Positions 22,481 to 34,095 are shown, numbered from the stretch's first letter. The stretch is 64,000 bases of DNA from Augochlora pura (GCF_028453695.1 NC_135776.1:18630069-18694068); one strand, 5' to 3'. Translations and numbers: made by a program. The notes: a model not told the origin generated them from the sequence alone.

Positions 22481-24113
22481 TTGCAGCCAGCCGCGATCTT
22501 TTATGTTGGTGCGAACGAAGGGTCGAAATTTGCGGTGCAAGTTATTAAATTGGTGCAAATGAAAATTATTAGAAAAAATGTTAGATTGATTGAGAATGTT
22601 GGATTTTTAAATATTGTTAAATTGTTGAATTGTCTGAATCGTGTCGCTGTGATGCGATGCTGCCCTGAAGGGGACTACCTCTATGCAATATTATAGGTAT
22701 TATACCATACTGTTATTATATAGTATTACTATATTATTATATTATTTTATATTATATTATTATATTATTATATTATTTTATATGATATTACTATATCATT
22801 TTATACTGTATTATTATTATGGTATAGTATTAGAACCAAGTATGATACCTTAATAACATTTGATTTATATGAATTTGAAGATATCAAAGGATATAAATTA
22901 GCAAAAAAATCAAAAGTCTATTTCTTATAATTTTCTATATTGTGACTAATGGGGGTGACTGATTTAAAAAATTTATTATTGTGCATATAGGCAAACAAAC
23001 TCTATACAGCTGTTCGAGTAGCTAACCAATCGAAGTACCTAACCTATTTAATTTTTCAATCTTAACTATAGAACAATTTTCACGATTTTATAAGGTATTT
23101 TTCGAAATTCATAATTCTCCTCGATGGTATTAAAAATACTGTTTTAAACAGTGCTAAGGAAAAATATGCCTGAAATGCACTTTATTTATTCGATTATTCC
23201 AAAACTAGTCATCTATATTTATGTACAGTGATCCATAGAAGTAGACTAATTTACATTTTATAATATAAATTTTATAGTTCAATTTACATAAATACATGTT
23301 ATGTTACACTTTGCACTTTACCCTTTACACTTCATACAACATATAATTGATCAGAAATATTAAAGTTAAAGCGTTAAACGCCTCGCCCCGTATATTCCAT
23401 GGAAAATCATTTTGCTCGCGACAGTGTTAATTGGGCGTTAGGTGACGATTCGACAAGGGAGATCTGTCCATTCATTGAAATCTCCGGCGAATTTCGATAC
23501 TTATTCCCGGATCGATCGCCGCCGCCAGCGGCGAACGAGGAACTTTCCAAGTTCCCACAATGGCTTTTAGAACCTGTGTATAATCGAGCACAGATCAGTA
23601 GTCTCGATCGGACAAGCACTGAAATGGCTCGGGCTTGTTTCTGAAGGAGAGCTACTCCCCCAGCAACTATCGAATATAATAGCCGCTTCACGCTGATTGA
23701 CACGATTGGCGCTTAATCCACGCGAAATTAACGGTGTCGCGAAAATCATCTGTTCCAACGCCGGCCATTAAATGTCGATGAAAATAAAGGCGAGTGTTCA
23801 GACAAAAACATCACGATCAGATAAAATTAACAAATATATGATGTATGATAAATTAGCATATATGTGTGATATAATTAAAAATTATGGAAATTAGGAAATT
23901 TAGGAAATTTTAAAAATCCTAAAAAAGGGGTAAATTCCTGTATATAGGTGAACAACAATACCCACCACCCTAACTATCAACACCAAAAATCTTTCCACAC
24001 ATCCCAGAACAAAACTCTTCTCCCTCAAAACACTTCTCTTCCCTAAATGCGCCCTAAAATCATTGAGAGCTCCAATGAAACCCTAAAACACGGCAGCCAA
24101 TATGAAACTCGAC
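22481..24113. other. AT-rich DNA with (TATTA)n, then a GC-balanced patch
   Basis: TATTATATTATT-type repeats at about 22690-22830. The patch 23390-23780 holds an 81-codon plus-strand frame (MENHFARDSVNW...) and an overlapping minus-strand frame. Neither resembles a known family and neither shows convincing splice borders. Confidence 0.4.
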
Positions 24114-24282
24114 TTAACCCTTTGCACTCGAGTGGCGCCACAGAAAATTGTTATTAAAGACCCTCTTATTTATCCCTTCCATCGATCTCATACACAAAAA
24201 TTGTACAAAGTTATATAAAATGTAAATGCAGCTAAAATAGCTATTTTGGAGGCTTAAAATGTCTTCGAGTGCAAAGGGTTAA
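24114..24282 (+). mobile_element. TTAA-flanked piggyBac-type MITE, family 1 (copy 4, internally deleted)
   Basis: TTAACCCTTTGCACTCGA then GTGGCGCC at the left, and CTTCGAGTGCAAAGGGTTAA at the right. The terminal inverted repeats are nearly perfect over 18 bp including TTAA on both sides. At 169 bp it is shorter than other copies because part of the centre is missing. Confidence 0.88.
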
Positions 24283-24425
24283 CCACTTAGCTGCGTCAAT
24301 TTATTTCGAAGATAAATTTTGTTATGCTTTTCATCGATCACGATGAGTATAGTTTTATCAACAGTTCTTCTGGTATTACCCTAAACTGGGCGAAATTTAA
24401 GGTTACCTTCCACAAGTATTCTAAC
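24279..24425. repeat. Dispersed repeat shared with 49118-49262
   Basis: Starts TTAACCACTTAGCTGCGTCA and continues with GATAAATTTTGTTATGC, then ATCGATCA. The same order and wording occur at 49118. In both places it follows directly on the right end of another TTAA-flanked element, sharing the TTAA. Non-coding. Confidence 0.75.
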
Positions 24426-24671
24426 CCTTTGCACTCGAATGGTGACACCGAGGCACCACTAAAATTGTTACGGCACCTTCCAAAATAATTTTTATATTAT
24501 GAAAAATTAAAATTTCAAGAACTATTAATACCATAACTGTTGTTCCATGACCTGCAAGATTCAATTTCATATGCATAAAAAACACATTCTGTCACCTAAA
24601 ATGGAAACGCTATATGTCAAAACAGTTATTTTAGAATTACAGTAAAAATGGCTTCGAGTGCAAAGGGTTAA
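24422..24671 (+). mobile_element. TTAA-flanked piggyBac-type MITE, family 1 (copy 5, full length)
   Basis: The left end is TAACCCTTTGCACTCGAA, followed by TGGTGACACCGAGGCACCAC. The right end is AAAATGGCTTCGAGTGC then AAAGGGTTAA. It carries the internal ATATGCATAAAAAACACATT motif seen in other copies. At about 250 bp this is the best representative of the family here. The left tetranucleotide is CTAA rather than TTAA. Confidence 0.88.
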
Positions 24672-26750
24672 CCTAGAAATCCCAGGACAAAAATATCTCT
24701 CTTATAAAATGTAAAATTTCCCCGTGACGTCTATGCTCGTCCCACGCAGCTCTAACTGGTTAAAGAACTTTACCGCGAGAAGAGGACAACACGACAACAC
24801 CGCCGTCACGAGTGAAATCGAAAAGGTTTTGATTGGTGGTTGGATCGCGAGAGTGGCCGTGCGGCTGGCAGCGTAACGGAAGCGCGATGGTCGTCGGGAC
24901 GAGGGGTCGAACGGGAGAGGGGAAGGTTATCGGAAGAGGGACACTCGGGTTTCTTAGAATCCTCGTTATTCCAGATGAGCAGAGGTGGCCGGCGGAGACG
25001 GAGAAGGGGGAGGAAGGGAGGGGGGAAAGCCACGAAATATCCGAAGAAAAACACGTTTCCAGGGACGGGAATCGATAGCAACAATGCCATGGCAAAAGCT
25101 CGAGGTCTCTCGGCTTCGCGTTGCGACGACCGAGAGTGGCGGGCAAGACGGGACGGGGAGCGGAGGGGGGGGTGGCTCTGGCATCTCTCGGGCGTGTTAG
25201 AGGGTAGACGGTGCCGTGGTACGGGCTCTGCGGAAGGGCTCGTTGGGGCGAGGAGAGAGAGAGAGAGAGAGAGTGAGAGAGAAAGTAGCGAGTCAGAGCG
25301 AGAGAGAAGTTGAGAGATAGAGAGATAGATAGATAGAGAGAGAGGGAGGGAGAGAGAGAGAGTAACAGAGAGTGAGAGATAGTAAGAGATAGATAGAGAG
25401 AGAGAGATAGTGAGAGAGTGAAAGAGATAGAGAGAGAATAAGAGAGTGAGAGAATGAAAGAGATAGTAAGAGATAGAGAGAGAGAGTGAGAGAGTGAAAG
25501 AGACAGAGATAGAATAAGAGAGTAAGAGATAGAGGTAGAGTGAAAGAGATAGCGAGAGAGTGAAAGGGATAGAGAGAGAGAATAAGGGAGACGGAGAGGG
25601 AGGGAAAGGGAGAGCCGAGAGAGCGGTAGCAGGCGGAGAGAGAGGGTGGAAAGCGTGGTACGAGGCAGCCTTATTGGAACCGTGGTGCAGAGGGAGGCGA
25701 GTTTTCCTAAGGGTAGAGAGAGGCCAGAAGAGAGACGGAGAGAGAGAGAGAGAGGCTGGAAGCGGAGAAGACAGGTGGCGAGGAGAGAAGAATAAAGATA
25801 GGACAGGCGAACAGGGAGACAGCGGGGTGATGGCGAGAGGGGGGAGGGTTGAGAGACTTAGAGAGAGAGACGGGGCGACCGGTTGATGGAACGAGGCCGT
25901 GCTACAACGTTGCCAACAGCCAGATGGGTAAAGGCTGCATTACCTATGGTGCCTCGAAGAAACGATCCTTATTGAGAGAACAGGTAACTTGCCTCCGCCA
26001 TCTCCTCTCCTTCGTTAAAGGGGGACTCGATGATTCCCGTCTCCTCTTTGTTCGCGATATTAAAGTACATCGAGGCGCCGCGGCTACCAGCGTCTCCTCT
26101 CTCTCTCTCCTCTCTTCCACTCTCCTCACCTCTCCTCGTCCCTTCGCCGGAGTCTCTCTGCCGCTCAGAAGTGTCAATTGCGTTCATTGTTCGTTCATAG
26201 GGCAGAAGATCGACCGATCTCTCGCCGAGTCTTTCCTCGTTTTACTTCCTCTCCGATGGCTAGGCGGGGAGGGTGGGGAGGAGGGGGAGGAGGGAGGAGG
26301 AGAGCGATGGATATCGCGTGTTCCGATGCGAGCGCCCGCGATTTGCATATTCAGCTACTATTTTATCCGCCCTTCGTCGTCGCTCTCGAGTGTGTCGCCA
26401 TAGGGCGATGGGGGTTTAGAGAGACGGGCGCAGCGCCTTACCCCGGAGAGCGGGACTGTTTAAGGAATGTAAGCGGCGATGGGCGATAAGATTTTATACG
26501 GGAGTAATTGGGGGATTTGTGCGGCATGGTTTCTTCGCGGCGCTGTGATGCGTCGGCGTGATTGAAGACCGTTGATTCGCCTGGCTGCGCTTCCTACGTG
26601 TACGGTATGACAAGCGATGCCAAGCATTTAATTAGGGAGCTCTGCTAAGCGGGGAACACGGCCGGTGGTGTTCGAAGTTTTTGGGGTTTTTTTGTGGATT
26701 TTGGTGCCATCGATTTATGGGGTGCAATGGATGGACAGTCGAGATTCGGA
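24672..26750. other. GC-rich block with GA/GATA-rich core
   Basis: From about 25252 to 25620 the plus strand is (GA)n with GATA, GTGAGAGA and GAAAGAGATAG variants. The flanks are GC-rich with open frames on both strands that are compositionally biased (Arg/Glu/Gly or Pro/Ser). I see no domain. Confidence 0.55.
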
Positions 26751-28069
26751 AAGATCGCCGTTTTGTTCTATTTGTTATTTAATTAGTGTTTTGGAGTTAT
26801 TGTTTTAGAATTTTTAATAGAATTGTTTTAGAAATTTTAATAAAATTGTTTAAAATAATTGTTTAATAGAATTGTTCAATAGGATTTTGTAGATATAGCC
26901 AATGTGTATAGACTATACTAATGTACATAACTGTGCATATGTTTGTTTAATTAACATTTTTGGTTTATTGTTTTAGAATTTTTAATGGAATTGTTTAATA
27001 GAATTTTGTAAATATAGCCATTCGAACTATATAAACTATACATGTAAGTGCCTTAATTGTTAACAGTCTTGTTTCCCCTAGGCATTCCAGTAAAAAAGGG
27101 TTAAAACAGTGTAAAGTTTCAAACGATACTTGAACATCGTTATGTGGCTTTTATTTTCGAATAATCAAAATAATTAAAGTTAAAGAAGAAATTCGTACCT
27201 ACTTGGTTTCTGGATCTCACAACTTCCAGAGGTAATTATTATTTATTTCGTTTGTATTCATTTATTTTGTTGGTATGCGATTCTTTAAAAATATAGAAAA
27301 GACCCGCAAGATTGTTAAACAAGAATGTTAAAACTTGTGGTTGATTTTAAAAACAGCTGAATCGATTGCAATAATAAAGAAATATAAAAAAATTTATATT
27401 AAATAGGTTACGCATAAAATGTTCATTGCAAACGCGGCACGCTGTTAATAATCACCTTCCGTCTCCAAATAAAACACACTTGTTCGAGAATATTAAAACA
27501 TCGATATCGAGCAGTTTTATTTACACATACATCGTCGTTTTCTAAACATGATTGAATAAACATCTCGAAACAAATTCGAGAGATACGCCAGAATCGGGGT
27601 GCGGAGTAAAATGAAAGGCCAACATGTTTCGGATTTTAGTGATCTCATATATTTTCCCATCTGGTTCATGTGCAATTTAAATATAATAAAATAATAATTA
27701 ATAATAATAATAATATTAATAATAATAATATTAATAATAATAATAATATTAATAATATTAATAATAATAATAATAATAATAGTTTATAAGGATGACAACT
27801 GTCACGGTAATAATAATAATAATTAGCAATAATTACTCATAATAATACAGTCGCGCGTTCTCACCCTTAACAACTAACCTGCGGCTATGATACAACGATT
27901 ATATACAAAATAATAATTAGATTCCGGTGCTATCCAACGCGGTCCGTGTTCCATCTCTTTTTCGCATTTTTCGCGTATCCACTTCGCGGACTATTTCTAC
28001 GGACGATCGTCGAACCCGCCCTGGCGGAAAACGTCGACCGCGCGCGCGCTCGCGCGTCTTTTTACACCC
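26751..28069. other. AT-rich DNA with (AAT)n cluster
   Basis: Two similar AT-rich segments (TTGTTTTAGAATTTTTAATRG) at about 26800 and 26970. (AAT)n/(ATA)n lies at 27691-27781. On the minus strand an AATAAA is visible at about 27525, but no exon leads to it. No gene is supported. Confidence 0.45.
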
Positions 28070-28198
28070 TTAACCCTTCGCGCTCCGAAATTTTACGTCA
28101 ATTTCGTTTCGCCAACTATTTATTCGGACACGAAACAACGCGGCGCTCGACAACGGAGCTACCGAGATTAAAAACTAAGTGGGAGCGCAAAGGGTTAA
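28070..28198. mobile_element. 129-bp TTAA-flanked element with CCCTTCGCGCTCC ends
   Basis: Left TTAACCCTTCGCGCTCC and right GGAGCGCAAAGGGTTAA are inverted repeats with one mismatch and TTAA at both borders. The interior is GC-balanced and contains no transposase. It is a distinct, shorter relative of family 1. Confidence 0.78.
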
Positions 28199-28577
28199 AT
28201 TATGTACCGTCGCGTTGTACTCGAGGTCTCTTCACCGGTTTTCTTGAACGACAAGCTATATGATACACGGAAAAATCACTACCCTCTAGGCATTTAATAT
28301 CATACACAAGGCTAGGCTACACGGTCAAATACGAAAAATGTTTAGCGTCGCTTTAGACGACGGCGACGCTGGGGTCACACCCCCGCGGTCCCAAACCCCC
28401 TCCCACGTCCTACTCCTCCTACGTCCGCGATGGTAGTTCTCCAACATCGACAAAACAATTCGGTCAACTTCCCAAGAAAAATAGTCGTCGCGACTGTGTT
28501 CCGCCTTTGGTATATATACACGTAACAACAATTCGTGTGGCTAGCCAACCTCCCAGTTCTCTTGGAAACGATGTCCT

Positions 28578-28633
<56 letters not shown>

Positions 28634-28797
28634 GGTCGAACGCGTGTTCCTCGCCGTGATCTAGATTGCAAATAGTACGGGATCGTCGCCGATTTCTTAA
28701 ATAAATAATACGCTTTTAGACTTAGTTTTTAGAGTTAATGCGGCTGGAGAAACTAACGTAACGTTGACAAATTAACTAATTATTAGTTAACAGACAC
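28199..28797. other. Non-coding DNA with (GT)n microsatellite
   Basis: A (GT)n run of about 26 units at 28581-28632. No coding or element signal otherwise. Confidence 0.6.
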
Positions 28798-29273
28798 TTG
28801 ACGCTTCGACTGCCGCATTGCCAATGCATACGTGGAACACTTTGTTTATTTTTTTAGACTGGGAAATTGTTATTAATTTTGTCGCGTCGTCTCCTAATTT
28901 TATTAGGATCGGAGCGCAAAAATTGTTGCGCGAGGAATTCGTGTCGTTTGGTTTTTTAATTTTCATTTGACACTATTTCAAGGTGTTAAAATTGAGTAAT
29001 ATCATAAAATTTGGTAAGAATATTTTAGTAATTTTTATTTGACGTTATTTTTAACAAAGTGGATAAAGGACGTTTTTCAATAATTTTTAATTAAGATTGT
29101 AGCCTACGTTCTATGTTTTCTATTACCTCGCGACTGTTGCTATAGCAAAATTAATTAATTAATTAATAATTCGGTAAATTATATAGTATAAAATACCGGT
29201 AAAAATAGTGTCAAATGAAAGAAATTATATAAAATTTTTGCAGTTTTTGTCAGCGTGGCAGTCGAAGCGTTAA
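28798..29273. mobile_element. 476-bp TIR element with CGCTTCGACTGCC ends
   Basis: Left TTGACGCTTCGACTGCC and right GGCAGTCGAAGCGTTAA are inverted repeats over 17 bp with one mismatch. The borders are TTGA and TTAA. The interior is AT-rich and non-coding. The termini resemble TTAACACGTCGAGTGCC at 37730. Confidence 0.75.
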
Positions 29274-30197
29274 ATAACTTCGTTCGACGCAGTAAGTTGA
29301 AATGATTAAACAAGAATTTAAAAACAACTTGATCATAATTTATTCCAATGTTAATTTAGCAAAACTTCTTTGAAATTATTTTCTTCAATTTAGATCTTTG
29401 TTTTTCTGAATTTAGTCTCAATACTCTTTATATGTTAATTAATAAATTCTATCGATAGTAAGAATTTTGCAAAAATGATGTTTGTAAATTTCGAAATATG
29501 GAAAATAATTTCTCATTTCAACTTACGCTTGAACGCGATTGTTTTTCCAACTGCGAAACATATAAATGTATTTTTTGGTAGCAAACGTGTTAACGACAGT
29601 GTTTCCTCACCCCATACGTTCCTAACTGTGATCACACGCACGATCCACCATTAGTATGCCGAATTCGAACCAAAGTAGGAACATAGAAACCAAAAAAGGA
29701 GAGCAACGACGTGGAACGTTCATTTTTCAATCAATTTTTATCGAATCGTCTTGATCAAGATATTTAATACAATTTAACAGTGAACCTACCGAATAGAGTG
29801 CAATCGATTGGCATGCAACGCCTCATAAAACTGAGAGCATCGAATTTATTTAGACTTGGTAGAATTTTTACTAGAATTGTTGCTCCAATAATTTAATCAA
29901 TCTTGTGAAAGTGCGTTTACAATTTTTATTATTGCAAATTGAGAAACCGGTTATTTCACTGTGGTAGATTCAGTGTTAAGTCATTTGCTTTTTTCTGAAA
30001 TTAGGATCAATATTAATGACTCAGAAAATCGAGGACTTAATGACACAAAAAGGTCAAGAAATTAATGACTCAGAAAATCGAGGGCTTAATGACTCAAGAA
30101 GATCGAGGGACACAGTTTCGATATTGATAAAACAATTACGATGACAGAAATGAGCAATAAGTATCTGTATAATAAAATTATAAAATTATATAATTAT
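29274..30197. other. AT-rich DNA with short tandem motif
   Basis: At about 30012-30112 the words AATGACTCAGAAAATCGAGG and TTAATGACWCAA alternate three times. No gene is visible. Confidence 0.5.
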
Positions 30198-30568
30198 ATT
30201 TTTCAACATTAAACAGCGTCTCTAAATTTTATTTTCATTTGATTAAAATCGCTCGAGTTTTACGAAATAACCCATTACCCTCGCCGCAGTTAAAAAATCG
30301 ATAAAGTTAATAAAAATACCTGGACATAGAACTGAATTTACTATATTATTAATTATCTTCAAATTTCTCAAATTTTTGGAATATCAGCTGAATGAACTAA
30401 ATAATATTTTTCGACATTAAACCGCATCTCTAAATTTTGTTTTCATTTTATTAAAATCACGATGAGATTATAAAAATATCTACATAGAACTTTTACTTTA
30501 ACCTTTATCATTATTATTAACTATTTTCAAATTTTACAAATTTTTGGAATATTAGCTGGATGAACTAT
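30198..30568. repeat. Tandem duplication of about 200 bp
   Basis: The order CTCTAAATTTTRTTTTCATT, then ATTAAAATC, then ACATAGAACT, then AAATTTTTGGAATAT.AGCTG and ATGAACTA occurs twice in succession, starting at about 30220 and 30427. The second unit is slightly shorter. Confidence 0.75.
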
Positions 30569-32019
30569 ACGTACAACACATATTATATAAATAACAATAT
30601 AAGTATAAACGAGAATATACATATTTCTTTTCCAAAAAAAAGGACAACGGCGGGTACTGGATTAAAACATTACGATCATTTAGTGACTGAAAAGTAAACG
30701 AAAATCTTTTCTGAAACAAAAATAACCTGTTCCAAACAAGTCCCTCAAGTTCCACCAATCACGAAAACCCACCTTCGATTAATTCACTAAACCCGAAATA
30801 ATCATCGCGACGATCCGTCGAGAGCAAAAACGTTTCACGATCGTCGGGAAACAGAGAGGATCGCGGGGATAGATGGATGGATAGCAGAGAAGGGTTGGTT
30901 CGCCGGTAAAATTTCAATCGGCGTTTACCCCGAAATCAGTAGAACGGACGGGTGACTTATCAGCCGACAGTCAGCGGACCGAAAATGGCCGCGCGGGTCA
31001 TCGGCGTCGGCGATCTTCGCCTCCCGTGCAATCGCGTTTAAATATTCAGAAGCTGTCCTCGCCGGCACAATCGTCCCTGTCGAATTCGGCCGTCCGTGGT
31101 TTCAGCCACCACGGCGACCGGATCTTTAAATACCGCGGCCGTCCGCTTTCCGATCCGCGGGGCCGGATTCGACGACTCTCTCTCTCTCCCCAGTAAATCG
31201 GTGACACGCGGCGACGGGTTCGACCCATATTTTGACAGACTCAGGAATAATTCGTCGCGCTTCCACCGTCTAACTATATCGGGACCGCGGAACGGAGCAG
31301 GCGGACCGATCCGATCCGATCCGACCCCGGTCCGTTTAACTGACGTTGTCGCGGCAACGCCCGGCAAAGTAATTGATCTTATCCGGTTTAATAGATGATC
31401 GGATACGTAATCCGATGGTTCCGAATGGCAGAGGTCGGACCGGATATCAGCCCTCGGAGACTGCGGACAAGGTCTTCTTTTTTCCTAGCCGAGAACACTA
31501 CGCTTCCCGTTGAAGCCCTCAAGGATTCCATTACATCTCGAACTGGAATCGAGAGAAACAAGACGAGGGAGATGGTACAATCGATTAAATATCTACATTT
31601 ACACGGGGGGGGGGGGTTAAATACGTTTCGATACATCGTCGTCCGCAGTCACCAACCGGGCCATAAACCATAAAATCGGGGAGGGGGTTTGGCTAACGAC
31701 TCATCGACCAGCGAAATGAAAAGTGTCGCTAAGGGGAGAGGGTGAGGGGGGTGGAGACCGACGGTCCCCAGGGTTTTTCTTTAACTCCGTCCCCTGAAAC
31801 GCGCGCGGATAACCGCGAAGCCGTCGTTCGAGTGTCTCTGCACAATAACAACGAATGACCGGCGTTTCCAGCGCCACTGCACCGATTATAGAACAGTCTT
31901 GAAACGTTCGGGCAGAGGCGAGCGCGGGGCGTTCAAAGGAGGAGTTGACGACGCGGTGAGTAGTCTCTTGAAATCCTTTGGTCCTTCTCGCAGTCCTCTT
32001 ACGCGCGTACGCGATGCTC
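30569..32019. other. Sequence downstream of the NOL4-like exon
   Basis: AT-rich to about 30780, then GC-balanced to GC-rich. On the minus strand I see neither an AATAAA close to the exon nor a further NOL4-like exon. Frames at 31038-31673 on both strands are not recognisable. If the donor at 32024/32023 is used, this is intron; if the TGA is used, it begins with 3' UTR. Confidence 0.5.
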
Positions 32020-32692
32020 TCACGTGCGGTGCTCGCCGGTTTGCACGGACACCTCGGAGCCGATGATCATGCCGCTGGTGAGTATGTTGGCGGCGGTGGG
32101 CAGCACCAGGGGACTGGGCATCGTGAGAGATGGTCGGAGCCTCTCGGTGAGGGCCAGCATCACTTGGCAGTGCAGGTGCTGTATGGTGGCCAACAGGTTC
32201 AGATTGGTGTCGATCAGCCCGGTGGCCGGCGAGTATCTTTCGCGCTCGACGCTGTCGATCTCGTCGGCCGGCAGAACGGTGATCTTCTGCTCGGACTCGG
32301 ACTCCTTGATCGCGGCGGCCTTGTTCTTCTCCGCCAGCAGCAGCCTCTGCTGATGCTTCAGGTATGAGGTAGTGATGGGAAGACTGTAGTCTATGGGCGT
32401 GTTCTTCGGGTCCAGGCCGGGACTCCACGGCCTCGGCAACGGCTGGGTGGGTTGAGGGGACGGTGTCCTGCCTTCCGGTAACATCCTTTTCCGCTTCGAC
32501 GAGGCTGAGCTTCTCGAGCTAGCCCGGTCCGACTCGGGCGTCCGCCTGGACTCCGGCAGCGTCTCCGCTCGGTCCGCGCTCGGCAGGAAGCTCCCCGTCA
32601 CCGGCTCCTTCTTCAGCAGGTTCGTGATGCTCAGAGGATTGTACTTCTCTTCTTTCTCCTTCTCCGGCTTCTCCGCCGGCGTCGACGTCGCG

Positions 32693-32732
<40 letters not shown>

Positions 32733-33033
32733 CGACCGAGCTGCTCTTGTGATGCTTCTGGTGCCTGTAGCTGTACAGGCCCTTGCTCTCCCCGTGCTGG
32801 TGGCCGCTGTCCCGCGACTTCGTGCCGCTCTGCGACGCGGACGTCGTCGTCAGTCCTCCGGCTGTGTTCGGGCTCAACGGTGTCGGCGGCGTCGTTAGGG
32901 ACGTCGCGGCGCTGCTCTGCTGGCTCGAGATGTTCGTCGGGCTCGGCGTCCGCGGCCGTCGTTGGCATTCCGTGCACCCCAACAGAAATCGCGTTACCGC
33001 CTCCCGCGGCAGGAACGCGTACGTTTCCGTGAT
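32020..33033 (-). CDS. NOL4: NOL4-like large coding exon (337 codons, 3' end uncertain)
   Basis: This minus-strand exon starts after the acceptor ggtttcgttgcag, phase 0. Residues 1-26 (ITETYAFLPREAVTRF, then LLGCTECQRR) match the NOL4 motif ESYAFLPREAVTRFLMSC and follow directly from exon 61568-61416. Residues 27-75 are Ser/Thr/Pro-rich. Residues 101-118 are a poly-Thr tract encoded by an ACG-rich trinucleotide repeat at 32692-32731. Residues 121-142 are charged (EKPEKEKEEK then NPLSITNLLKKEP). Residues 180-183 are a basic KRKR cluster, a likely nuclear localisation signal. Residues 213-231 (PIDYSLPITTSYLKHQQRL) match the NOL4 motif MIDYNMPITMAYMKHMKL. The frame ends at TGA 32022-32020. A donor-like CAC|GTGAGA at 32024/32023 overlaps that stop, and the conserved C-terminal NOL4 block (the RKRIRTYLKSCRR region) is absent. 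Splicing to an unseen exon is therefore at least as likely as a true stop. GC-rich codon use leaves long shadow frames on both strands. Confidence 0.88.
32022..32024 (-). other. Candidate splice donor overlapping the TGA stop
   Basis: Minus-strand sequence CGCAC|GTGAGAG, with GT at 32023-32022. The stop TGA starts at the T of that GT (32022-32020). Spliced transcripts would skip the stop; unspliced ones would end here. A weaker alternative, GAG|GTGTCC, lies about 30 nt upstream in the exon. Confidence 0.45.
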
Positions 33034-33170
33034 CTGCAACGAAACCGGACACTCGTGTGAGAAATGACAATCGATTGAGAAGACCGGTTCTTGCGATTTT
33101 CGTCGCGTTGTACGAACGATACCTGACGCGCATTTTGCGTTGGGTATGGGCTTAGCGGAGATGGGATTGG

Positions 33171-34095
33171 GTTAATCCCCCTGACGTACTAGTTTCATTG
33201 CGATTAGTATGATTAGGTAGTAAAAGGTAAGATTAGAATATATAATATAGTAAAATTTAGAAGGAAAAGGGAATACAATTACCATGATGGGATTGACCCC
33301 TTGTCGTACAATTTTTTTGCGATTACTATGATTAGATAGTAAAAGGTAAAATTAGAATATATAATATAGTAAAATTTAGAAAGAAAAAGGAATACAAAGA
33401 ATATATAATATAGTAAAATTTAGAAAGAAAAAGGAATACAAAGAATATATAATATAGTAAAATTTAGAAAGAAAAAGGAATAGAAAGAATATAGAAAATA
33501 GTAAAATTTAGAAAGAAAAAGGAATACAAAGAATATATAATATAGTAAAATTTAGAAAGAAAAAGGAATAGAATTACTATGATTGGAATTTTTATAATTG
33601 GATTAACCCCCTTGACCTACTATTTTCTTTGCGATTACTATGATTAGGTAGTAAAAGGTAAGATTAGAATATGTAATATAGTAAAATTTAGAAAGAAAAA
33701 GGAATACAATTACTATGATTGAAATTTTTATGATTGGATTAACCCCTTGCTATACTATTTCCTTTGCGATTACTATGATTAGATAGTAAAAGGTAAAATT
33801 AGAATATAGAAAATAGTAAAATTTAGAAAGAATAAGGAATGCAATTACTATGATTGAATTAACCCCCTTGTCGTAGCACTTTCTTTGCGATTACTATGAC
33901 TATATAGTAAAAGGTAAAATTAGAATACATAATATAGTAAAATTTAGAAAGAAAAAGGAATGCAATTACTATGATTGAATTAACCCCCTTGTCGTAGCAT
34001 TTTCTTTGCGATTACTATGACTATATAGTAAAAGGTAAAATTAGAATATAGAATATAGTAAAATTTAGAAAGAAAAAGGAATGCAATTACTATGA
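33171..34095. repeat. Compound minisatellite, 120-136 bp units with inner 44-bp expansion
   Basis: The landmark TTAACCCCCTTG (or close variants) recurs at about 33171, 33292, 33601, 33737, 33859 and 33979, followed each time by TTTGCGATTACTATGA and TAGTAAAAGGTAA. In the long 33292-33601 unit the sub-segment ATATAATATAGTAAAATTTA plus GAAAGAAAAAGGAATA is amplified several times at about 44 bp. The array begins within 140 bp of the NOL4-like exon acceptor. Confidence 0.9.

Noticed and set aside
23399..23644. 81-codon plus-strand frame starting MENHFARDSVNW
   Set aside because: Not low complexity, but unrecognised, with no splice borders and an overlapping antisense frame of equal quality.
31200..31240. 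GGGTTCGACCC considered as a tRNA T-arm
   Set aside because: No matching acceptor stem, A-box or anticodon arm upstream on either strand.
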